A stretch of DNA of 6,696 nt from positions 1-6,696 of the forward strand of contig CAMOGZ010000084.1 of NCBI GenBank assembly GCA_946614405.1, in the 5' to 3' direction. How positions within the stretch are numbered: the first letter of the stretch is position 1; each line of letters starts with the position of its first letter. The notes under the pieces were generated by a model. It saw only the letters and a program-made list of their open reading frames with translations, was not told the origin of the DNA and searched no databases. Both the position numbers and the translations under genes were made by a program. The DNA comes from an uncultured Eubacterium sp. Its GTDB lineage: Bacteria; Bacillota; Clostridia; Peptostreptococcales; Anaerovoracaceae. Of this stretch, positions 1-5,431 are shown piece after piece.

Positions 1-1
1 G

Positions 2-142
2 GGTCTTGCCATGGAGCAGGTGGAGCGCACCCTCATCCAGCGGGCCATCGAAGCCGCCGGCGGGGATAAGAATCAGGCCGCTGCATCCCTGGGGATCCCA
101 CTTCGCACATTATATTATCGGTGCAAAAAGTTAGGAATATAA
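2..142 (+). CDS. Sigma-54-dependent transcriptional activator, C-terminal end (partial)
   Basis: These are the last 46 codons of a gene that begins outside the window; the stop is TAA at 140-142. The translated tail has the features of the Fis-type helix-turn-helix that closes NtrC-like enhancer-binding proteins: a helix around EQVERTLIQRAIEAAGGDKN, then NQAAASLGI, then the recognition helix LRTLYYRCKKLGI. Such proteins bind palindromes upstream of -24/-12 promoters and use an AAA+ domain to drive open-complex formation by sigma-54 RNA polymerase. The AAA+ and sensory domains are not in view, so the signal cannot be named. The next gene on this strand has a near-ideal sigma-54 promoter and two palindromes within 50 bases of this stop codon, so local control of that operon is the natural inference. 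Confidence 0.88.
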   Translation, partial: GLAMEQVERTLIQRAIEAAGGDKNQAAASLGIPLRTLYYRCKKLGI

Positions 143-147
143 ACTTT

Positions 148-177
148 GCAACTTCTTGCATTTTTGCAGAAAGTTGC
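148..177. promoter_or_regulatory. Imperfect palindrome, candidate upstream activator site 1
   Basis: GCAACTT at 148-154 is matched by its reverse complement AAGTTGC at 171-177. Between them two TGCA blocks (157-160 and 165-168) are also placed symmetrically, giving GCAACTT-N2-TGCA-N4-TGCA-N2-AAGTTGC, with 22 of 30 positions symmetric. Its centre is about 107 bases upstream of the start site predicted from the sigma-54 promoter, within the usual range for enhancer sites. Binding by the adjacent Fis-type activator is inferred. A weak hairpin role at the end of the activator gene is an alternative, but no U-tract follows. Confidence 0.55.
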
Positions 178-178
178 C

Positions 179-190
179 GCAGATATCTGC
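179..190. promoter_or_regulatory. Perfect 12-bp palindrome, candidate upstream activator site 2
   Basis: GCAGATATCTGC is perfectly self-complementary. It starts one base after the preceding 30-bp palindrome; the two centres (162.5 and 184.5) are 22 bp apart, about two helical turns, so two bound dimers would lie on the same DNA face. Its centre is about 85 bases upstream of the predicted start site. The sequence differs from site 1 except for shared TGCA-type cores, so a common binding protein is only inferred. Confidence 0.45.
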
Positions 191-242
191 AAACCAGTGC
201 GGTGGGCTTTGTGCGAAGCCTTGAAAATGCCGCATCTGAGAC

Positions 243-259
243 TTGGCACGGATATTGCT
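243..259 (+). promoter_or_regulatory. Sigma-54 (-24/-12) promoter of the hydrolase operon
   Basis: TTGGCACGGATATTGCT matches the sigma-54 consensus TTGGCACG-N4-TTGCT at every defined position. The invariant GG (245-246) and GC (257-258) are separated by the required 10 bases. Counting the C at 258 as -12 places transcription start near 270, giving a leader of about 37 nt before the ATG at 307. The activator tail upstream and the palindromes at 148-190 complete the standard architecture. Confidence 0.93.
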
Positions 260-306
260 GTTTCTATAGGCAAAGAAAAACACCTACGGAAACAGGAGGA
301 AAAGAA

Positions 307-1017
307 ATGGATAATAATAAAGTTCTGGACGAATTCGTAAGAGGTTACTATGCACAGCTTGCCAGCGGCGTCTACGGGGAGCCCGTTCCCATCAGCGCCA
401 AGGACACCGCCCTGGTACTCATCGACGTGCAGGAGTGCGTGACGGAAGAGTACTTCGTGGAGGGGTTCAAAGCCATGGGAATGGATGTGGAGCCTCTGAT
501 GCCGGCGCTGGACCAGCTGGGGGAGAACACCAATAAGGTCCTGGCCAACATCGAGAAGATCCTGGCCAAGTGCAGAGAGAAAGGGATCAAGCCCATCCAC
601 ATCAAGCTGGGCTCCTATCTCCCCGATGCGTCCGATACCGGACGGCTGCACACCGAGGCCGGCATGTTCTATCCGCCGGGAGCACCGGGATCTGCTTTCT
701 GCAAGGAGGCGGAACCACTGGAGGGTGAGATCGTGCTGAACAAGACCTGCTCCGGATGCGTAGTGGGCACCCCCATCGACCGGATCCTGCGGAACCTGCA
801 CATCGACAGCGTCATCGTGGTGGGCTTCTACACCGACCAGTGCGTCAGCACCGCCATCCGCGACTTCCGCGACCTGGGATATCACGTGGACATGATCGAG
901 GATGCCATCGGTGCCATGAGCCAGGAGCGTCACGACCGTGCCCTGCAGGGGATCCAGAAGATCTACGCCAATTCCGAAACCACTGAAGAACTGCTTGCCA
1001 GACTGGAGGCACTGTAA
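307..1017 (+). CDS. Isochorismatase-family cysteine hydrolase
   Basis: A 236-residue cytosolic hydrolase of the isochorismatase-like (cysteine hydrolase) superfamily, which attacks amide or carbamoyl C-N bonds through a Cys thiolate. The catalytic triad is visible: Asp40 in LVLIDVQE, Lys146 in VLNKTCSG and Cys179 in VGFYTDQCVSTA. The last motif also carries the usual G-x-x-T-x-x-C pattern, and the C-terminal RDLGYHVDMIEDAIGA is typical of the fold. The metal-binding DxHxxH motif of nicotinamidases is absent, so PncA is unlikely; N-carbamoyl amino acid, ureidoacrylate or other amide hydrolases remain open. The start is the ATG at 307, with AGGAGG at 294-299 seven bases upstream; the frame stays open further 5' but there would run through the promoter. 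Unusual cysteines (148 and 151) flank the active-site Lys. The M20 gene follows after 3 bases, so the two form one sigma-54-controlled operon. Confidence 0.92.
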   Translation: MDNNKVLDEFVRGYYAQLASGVYGEPVPISAKDTALVLIDVQECVTEEYFVEGFKAMGMDVEPLMPALDQLGENTNKVLANIEKILAKCREKGIKPIHIKLGSYLPDASDTGRLHTEAGMFYPPGAPGSAFCKEAEPLEGEIVLNKTCSGCVVGTPIDRILRNLHIDSVIVVGFYTDQCVSTAIRDFRDLGYHVDMIEDAIGAMSQERHDRALQGIQKIYANSETTEELLARLEAL

Positions 1018-1020
1018 ATC

Positions 1021-2193
1021 ATGATCAATGATATTGTTGAAAAGTATGTACCCCATGTCATCGAATACCGCCGTCGGTTCCACCAGCTGCCGGAGCTGAG
1101 TTTCGAGGAGTTTGAGACCTCGGAATTCATCGCCGAGAAGCTGAAAGAGCTGGGCTACAGCGTGCGGACCAACATCGGAGGCACCGGCGTCATGGCCGTA
1201 CTGGATACGGGACGGCCGGGACCGGTCATCGCCTTCCGGGCGGACATGGACGCGCTTCCCATCATGGAGGAGACGGATCTTCCCTACGACTCCCGCCGTG
1301 TGGGAGTGATGCATGCCTGCGGCCACGACGGTCACATGGCCATTCTCCTGGGGACCGCCGCCGTGCTGATGGAGATCCGGGACCAGCTCACCGGCGTGAT
1401 CAAGCTGATCTTTCAGCCGGGAGAGGAGGCCAACGGAGGCGCCCGGTGCATCATCAACGACGGCGCCCTGCGGGATCCCGATGTTTCCGGGATCTACGCA
1501 CTGCACATGATGCCGGATCTTCCCACGGGGACCATCGGCGTCAAGTCCGGGTACATGACCGCAACGGATGATGAGTTCTACATCAAAGTCCACGGCCGGG
1601 AGGCTCATTCCTCCGAGCCGGAGGCCGGCGTCAACGCCATCACCATCGCCTCCCAGATCGTCATGGGCCTGAACACTATCATCGGCGCCAACATCAGCCC
1701 CTTCGACGTGGGCACCTTCTCCATCTGCAAAATCAGCGGCGGCGATGCCATCAACGTCATCCCCAACTACGCTGAGATGAGCGGCATGATCCGCTGCGTG
1801 GAGGCCAAGAACAAGCAGACGATCCGGGACAAGATGACCGCCATCGCCGAGAGTACAGCAGCAGGCTTCGGCGGCAGTGCCGAGGTGGAGTTCATCCAGG
1901 GATTCCCCGCGGTGAACAACGATGCAAGGCTCACGGTGAACGTCATGGATGCGGCAGAGAAGTCCCTGGAGCACAAAGACGACATCGTTGTGATCCAGCG
2001 GCCCCACCTGGGTTCAGAGGACTTCGCCTATTATCAGGAGGAGCTCCCGGGCGTGATCTTCATGCTGGGCTGCCGTCAGGAGGACGTGGAGACTGGATCA
2101 CTTCACAGCGCCATCCTGAACATCGACGAAGGTTCCTTCCGCTACGGCATGCGGATCTTCGCAAACATCGCACTGGACGTGTGCGGGAAATAA
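1021..2193 (+). CDS. M20-family amidohydrolase (M20D-like, N-acyl amino acid hydrolase type)
   Basis: A 390-residue metal-dependent amidohydrolase, the usual length for M20D enzymes (HipO, N-acyl-L-amino acid and IAA-amino acid hydrolases), which split an acyl-amide bond to release an amino acid. Visible landmarks are HQLPELSFEE (21-30), RADMDALPI (73-81), the metal motif HACGHDGH with Cys100 and His102, FQPGEEA with general base Glu135 and ligand Glu136, His162 in ALHMMP, the lid segment around His196, and the last ligand His362 in LHSAI. Cys100 in place of Asp is the M20D hallmark. The lid reads REAHSSEPEAGVNAI, closer to M20A enzymes such as ArgE/DapE than to the usual GGHxxxPH. The ATG is 3 bases after the previous stop, with GGAGG at 1005-1009, so the genes are probably translationally coupled. 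No signal peptide is seen, so it should be cytosolic. The substrate is unknown. Confidence 0.93.
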   Translation: MINDIVEKYVPHVIEYRRRFHQLPELSFEEFETSEFIAEKLKELGYSVRTNIGGTGVMAVLDTGRPGPVIAFRADMDALPIMEETDLPYDSRRVGVMHACGHDGHMAILLGTAAVLMEIRDQLTGVIKLIFQPGEEANGGARCIINDGALRDPDVSGIYALHMMPDLPTGTIGVKSGYMTATDDEFYIKVHGREAHSSEPEAGVNAITIASQIVMGLNTIIGANISPFDVGTFSICKISGGDAINVIPNYAEMSGMIRCVEAKNKQTIRDKMTAIAESTAAGFGGSAEVEFIQGFPAVNNDARLTVNVMDAAEKSLEHKDDIVVIQRPHLGSEDFAYYQEELPGVIFMLGCRQEDVETGSLHSAILNIDEGSFRYGMRIFANIALDVCGK

Positions 2194-2197
2194 CGGA

Positions 2198-2239
2198 AAA
2201 TAAATGAGGCTGTCCCAATGGGATAGCCTCTGTTTATTT
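2198..2239. terminator. Bidirectional terminator between convergent genes
   Basis: GAGGCTGTCCC (2206-2216) pairs with GGGATAGCCTC (2220-2230) around an AAT loop, with one G-U pair in the plus-strand RNA. The stem is flanked by AAATAAA (2198-2204) and TTTATTT (2233-2239), which give a U-rich tail in either direction. It begins 4 bases after the M20 stop and ends 15 bases from the stop of the convergent CoA-transferase gene, so it should end both transcripts. Confidence 0.92.
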
Positions 2240-2254
2240 GGAATCGTTGATTGT

Positions 2255-3589
2255 TTACCTCTTGTTGGACCGGATCCAGATGTGGTTCTCTTCGGCTTTG
2301 CGGATCAGTTCCTCCCGGAAGTCGGGGTGCGCGATGGAGATCAGCATCTCCGCGCGCTCCCAGGTGGTGCGGCCTACCAGATTGACCATTCCGTATTCCG
2401 TCACCATGTAGTAGGCCTGACTGCGGGGGTCGGTGACAATGTCGCCCTGGAAGGTGGGAACGATCCTGGACTTGAGGGTCCCGTCCTTCTCCTTATAGGT
2501 GGAGGTCATGCACAGGAAGGCTTTGCCGCCCCGGGACATAGCCGCGCCGGTGAGGTAGTCCAGCTGCCCGCCGGTGCCGCTGATCTGCCGCATGCCTACG
2601 CTCTCAGCGCTGACCTGGCCGAAGAGGTCCACGGCAATGCAGTTATTGATGGAGATCATGTTATCGATCCTTCCGATGATCCCCGGCGAATTGACCAGTT
2701 CCAGGGGCATGAAAGCGACGCCGGGATTCTCGTCGATGAATTCATAGACCTTCTCGGTCCCGAAGGCCATGCCCGTTACGCCGATCCCCGGCATAAAGCT
2801 TTTCCGCCGGTTGTTCAGTTTCCCAGCCTCCGTCAGCGACACGTACGCATCGGAACAGAGCTCCGTGTGCATGCCCAGATCTTTCAGATCGGAGTCTGCC
2901 AGCATGGTGCCCAGCACATTCGGCATGCCGCCAATGCCAAACTGCAGGGTGGCGCCATCCGGGATCATGGGCAGGATCTGTTCTGCCACGGCCCGGTCCT
3001 CCTCCGTGGCGGGGTGCATGGGCACCGTGGGGAGAGGGCTGTGTTCCCCTTCTACGATCATGTCCACCTCAGAGATGTGGATCGTCTGCCCGAATCCGCC
3101 GCAGACCTTCGGCAGCTGCTCATCGATCTCCAAAATGACCACATCCGCCGTCTCCAGGATCCCCTTTGCCACGCCGGAGGCTGCGGAAAGGTTGAAGTAT
3201 CCGTGGCGGTCCATTGGTGCGGCGGCACACATGGCCACATTCACCGTCAGGAAATGGCGGTAGTAAGGAACCACATTCCGAAAGATCATGGGGATGAAGT
3301 TACAAAGCCCCTGATCGCAGAGCTTCCGCTCATAGGCGGAGCAATGCCAGCTGTTATAGATGAAGTGCTCCCGGTGAGGATCACACTCCACCGTCCGGAT
3401 GGGCTTGAAGATGAGGTTGCCGCGGATCTTCACGTCCGTCAGTTCCTCTGCCCGTCTTGCCAGCGCCGCGTCCAACAGCTCCGGAAATGCCAGGTTCGTT
3501 ATATAGTCCACCCAGTCACCGCTCTTGACGACCTTTACCGCCTCGTCCGGTGTTCTGAGTTTGCTTCTGTATTCTGCTGTATAGTCCAT
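2255..3589 (-). CDS. Acetyl-CoA hydrolase/transferase family CoA-transferase, butyryl-CoA:acetate or 4-hydroxybutyrate type
   Basis: A 444-residue class I CoA-transferase of the Cat2/But/4-hydroxybutyrate group, which moves CoA between acyl-CoA and acetate through a glutamyl-CoA intermediate. GIGGMPN (218-224) precedes LKDLGMHTELCSDAYV, whose Glu243 aligns with the catalytic Glu238 of the Clostridium aminobutyricum 4-hydroxybutyrate enzyme as I recall it. The C-terminal half carries SGTGGQLD (337-344), TEYGMVNL and the AHPDFREELI...IWIRSN ending shared with gut butyryl-CoA:acetate transferases, and the length (about 445) fits them too. In butyrate producers this enzyme makes butyrate and acetyl-CoA in the last fermentation step. 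Residues deciding butyrate, propionate or 4-hydroxybutyrate use cannot be read here, so no symbol is given. The start is supported by AAGGAG at 3602-3607 (minus strand) and an extended -10 promoter just upstream. No genes for making butyryl-CoA or 4-hydroxybutyrate are in the window. Confidence 0.9.
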   Translation of the reverse strand: MDYTAEYRSKLRTPDEAVKVVKSGDWVDYITNLAFPELLDAALARRAEELTDVKIRGNLIFKPIRTVECDPHREHFIYNSWHCSAYERKLCDQGLCNFIPMIFRNVVPYYRHFLTVNVAMCAAAPMDRHGYFNLSAASGVAKGILETADVVILEIDEQLPKVCGGFGQTIHISEVDMIVEGEHSPLPTVPMHPATEEDRAVAEQILPMIPDGATLQFGIGGMPNVLGTMLADSDLKDLGMHTELCSDAYVSLTEAGKLNNRRKSFMPGIGVTGMAFGTEKVYEFIDENPGVAFMPLELVNSPGIIGRIDNMISINNCIAVDLFGQVSAESVGMRQISGTGGQLDYLTGAAMSRGGKAFLCMTSTYKEKDGTLKSRIVPTFQGDIVTDPRSQAYYMVTEYGMVNLVGRTTWERAEMLISIAHPDFREELIRKAEENHIWIRSNKR

Positions 3590-3618
3590 ATTCTTATCGA
3601 TCTCCTTCCCTGCCCATT

Positions 3619-3646
3619 ATTATATCACTTAACACCTTCGGCGCAA
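3619..3646 (-). promoter_or_regulatory. Sigma-70/sigma-A-type promoter with extended -10, for the CoA-transferase
   Basis: On the minus strand TATAAT (plus 3619-3624) is preceded by TGA, giving the extended -10 element TGnTATAAT. A weak -35, TTGCGC (plus 3641-3646), lies 16 bases further upstream. The start site should fall near 3612, leaving a leader of about 23 nt with the AAGGAG ribosome site. It sits entirely in the 60-base gap between the glucosidase stop and the CoA-transferase start. Confidence 0.65.
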
Positions 3647-3649
3647 AGT

Positions 3650-5311
3650 TTATCCCACTCGAAGAACGATGGCCTCATAAGGCTGAAGCAGATCGGCTTT
3701 GTGCCCGGCATAGTTGGAGAGCAGGACCTCGCCGCAATCCCAGCCGCAGGGAACCTCTTCCGAGGTGAAGTTGCAATAGACCGCCAGGGTGTGGTCACCC
3801 TCCAGGACCCGCCGGTAGGCGTAGACCGCGGGATCCTCCTCCAGCATGGGAACGAAGGTACCGTAGACCACTGCGGGGTCTTCGTGCCGGAGCCGGATCA
3901 GGGCCCGGTAATAGCTGAAGACGGAGTCCGGGTCATCCACCTGGGCCGCTGCGTTGATCTCCCGGTAGTTGTCATTCACCCGGATCCATGGCGTTCCCGT
4001 GGTGAAGCCGGCATTCTCGGAATCATTCCACTGCATGGGGGTCCGGGCATTGTCCCGGCTGATCTCCTGCAGACAGGCCATCATCTCCTCCGGGGTGTAG
4101 ACGCCGGCACCCACCAGGTCGCGATATGTCCCGAGGCTTTCGATGTCCCGGTAGTCCTCCAGGGACACAAAGCCTGCATTGGTCATTCCGAGCTCCTCTC
4201 CCTGATAAATATACGGCGTGCCCTTCATCATATGGAGCATGGTGGCCAGCATCTTGGCGGAGCGGACCCGGAATTCCGGAGAGTCGTTCCCAAAACGGGA
4301 TACTGCCCGGGGCTGGTCGTGATTGTCCAGATAGAGGCTGTTCCAGGCACAGCCCTCCAGCCCGGTCTGCCACTTGTTGAGGCTTTTGCGGAGAGCTGCC
4401 AGGGTCGGCTTCTCCGTGGTCCACTTGCCGGCGCGGCCGGGAGTGAGCTCCACGTGCTCAAACTGAAAGATCATGCCCAGCTCGCTCTCATCTGCATTGG
4501 CGAAGCGCCTGGCTTCTTCAATGGAGATGTTTCCGGTCTCGCCAACGGTGAGAAGATCCCGGCCGGATAGGACCCGGCGGTTCATTTCCTGTATATATTC
4601 ATGAACTCTGGGGCCGCAGTTGACAAAGGGATTGAAATCGCCGTAGAGGCCTTTTGGCGCAGGGTCATCGGGCAGCTCCGGCTCCTTGGAGATCATGCTG
4701 ATCACATCCATGCGGAAGCCATCGATGCCTTTGTCGCACCACCAGTTCATCATGTCGAAGACGGCGTCCCGGACCGCGGGGTTATCCCAGTTCAGGTCCG
4801 GCTGCTTCTTTGAGAAGAGATGGAGATAGTACTGATCCGTGGCCTCGTCGTATTCCCAGGCGGATCCTCCGAAGCAGGACCCCCAGTTGTTAGGCTCTCT
4901 TCCATCCTTGCTGTCCCGCCAGAAGTAGAAATCGCGATAGGGATTCTCCCTGGACTTACGGCTCTCCACGAACCATGCATGCTCATCGGAGGTGTGATTC
5001 ACCACCAGATCCATGACGATCCGGATCCCCCTTTTATGAGCCTCCGCCAGCATCCGGTCGAAGTCCTCCATGGTCCCGAACTCGTCCATGATATCCCTGT
5101 AATCCGAGATATCATATCCATTGTCATCGTTGGGCGACTGGTACACCGGGGACAGCCAAATTGCGTCCACCCCCAGAAGCTGCAAATAATCAAGGTGCGC
5201 AGTGATGCCGTTCAGATCCCCGATCCCGTCGCCGTTGCTGTCGGCGAAACTTCTGGGATAGATCTGATAGACCACCGCCTCCTTCCACCATCTTTTTGTT
5301 TCTTTAACCAT
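3650..5311 (-). CDS. malL: Oligo-1,6-glucosidase (GH13 alpha-glucosidase)
   Basis: A 553-residue cytosolic GH13 (alpha-amylase clan) enzyme that removes glucose from the non-reducing end of isomaltose and other short alpha-1,6-linked oligosaccharides. The TIM barrel opens with WWKEAVVYQIYPRSF. DSNGDGIGD (24-32) matches the calcium loop of this subgroup. Region I is DLVVNH (101-106) and QPDLNW (170-175) is the family's region V. The nucleophile is Asp202 in GFRMDVI, the acid/base Glu258 in VGETG, and the third acid Asp332 in DNHDQPR. Val203 after the nucleophile is the residue linked to alpha-1,6 preference in oligo-1,6-glucosidases and isomaltase; alpha-1,4 enzymes usually have Ala or Thr. 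The all-beta C-terminal domain ends at YEAIVLRVG. The start at 5311 has AGGAGG (plus 5319-5324) 7 bases away; an in-frame ATG at 5392 lies inside the upstream terminator and is rejected. Dextran glucosidase (DexB) or trehalose-6-phosphate hydrolase are less likely alternatives. No sugar transporter is in view. Confidence 0.93.
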   Translation of the reverse strand: MVKETKRWWKEAVVYQIYPRSFADSNGDGIGDLNGITAHLDYLQLLGVDAIWLSPVYQSPNDDNGYDISDYRDIMDEFGTMEDFDRMLAEAHKRGIRIVMDLVVNHTSDEHAWFVESRKSRENPYRDFYFWRDSKDGREPNNWGSCFGGSAWEYDEATDQYYLHLFSKKQPDLNWDNPAVRDAVFDMMNWWCDKGIDGFRMDVISMISKEPELPDDPAPKGLYGDFNPFVNCGPRVHEYIQEMNRRVLSGRDLLTVGETGNISIEEARRFANADESELGMIFQFEHVELTPGRAGKWTTEKPTLAALRKSLNKWQTGLEGCAWNSLYLDNHDQPRAVSRFGNDSPEFRVRSAKMLATMLHMMKGTPYIYQGEELGMTNAGFVSLEDYRDIESLGTYRDLVGAGVYTPEEMMACLQEISRDNARTPMQWNDSENAGFTTGTPWIRVNDNYREINAAAQVDDPDSVFSYYRALIRLRHEDPAVVYGTFVPMLEEDPAVYAYRRVLEGDHTLAVYCNFTSEEVPCGWDCGEVLLSNYAGHKADLLQPYEAIVLRVG

Positions 5312-5330
5312 AGGTATTCCTCCTGATATC

Positions 5331-5359
5331 ACTATACGGCATTCCACCCCAGTCGTCCA
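5331..5359 (-). promoter_or_regulatory. Candidate promoter of the oligo-1,6-glucosidase
   Basis: On the minus strand TGGACG (plus 5354-5359; 4 of 6 to TTGACA) and TATAGT (plus 5331-5336; 5 of 6 to TATAAT) are separated by 17 bases. It lies between the Fe-S gene terminator and the glucosidase ribosome site. The predicted start near 5324 would leave only about 13 nt of leader, beginning at the AGGAGG, which is short but workable. No clear operator palindrome or cre-like site was found beside it. Confidence 0.4.
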
Positions 5360-5363
5360 GCAC

Positions 5364-5415
5364 AAAAAAAGACACCGGTTCTCATTCCTCATCGCTTGGG
5401 AAATCGGTGTCTTTT
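5364..5415 (-). terminator. Rho-independent terminator of the Fe-S protein gene
   Basis: On the minus strand AAAAGACACCG pairs with CGGTGTCTTTT (plus 5405-5415 and 5367-5377), followed by an uninterrupted run of seven T (plus 5370-5364). It begins about 16 bases after the Fe-S gene stop. The 27-base loop is longer than usual and may fold further through TTCC/GGAA pairing. It separates the Fe-S gene from the glucosidase. Confidence 0.88.
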
Positions 5416-5431
5416 ATTTGTTTTATTGGGG

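Noticed and set aside
148..177. Terminator of the sigma-54 activator gene
   Set aside because: The inverted repeat lies close after the stop but its arms are interrupted and no T-run follows; enhancer position and nested symmetry fit a binding site better.
205..220. Small inverted repeat GGCTT-N6-AAGCC upstream of the sigma-54 promoter
   Set aside because: Only 5 bp per arm with no T-run and no match to a known site; it may be chance in a GC-rich stretch.
121..306. N-terminal extension of the cysteine hydrolase (62 extra codons)
   Set aside because: The open frame upstream runs through the palindromes and the -24/-12 promoter; the ATG at 307 has an ideal ribosome site and begins a normal family N-terminus.
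307..1017. Nicotinamidase (PncA) identity
   Set aside because: The metal-binding DxHxxH segment of nicotinamidases is absent; only the shared Asp/Lys/Cys triad of the superfamily is present.
115..2007. Long open frame on the minus strand opposite the hydrolase operon
   Set aside because: It is the reverse shadow of two genes with clear catalytic motifs, has no recognisable domain, and runs across the sigma-54 promoter and activator tail; its length reflects GC-rich codon use.
2204..4570. Long open frame (788 codons) on the plus strand opposite the CoA-transferase and glucosidase
   Set aside because: It starts inside the bidirectional terminator, spans two real genes and the gap between them, and has no family motif. 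Both opposite-strand genes have full catalytic residues and ribosome sites.
5312..5392. 27-codon N-terminal extension of the glucosidase
   Set aside because: The upstream ATG lies in the terminator loop of the Fe-S gene and has no ribosome site; MVKETKRWWKEAVVYQIYPRSF is the normal family start.
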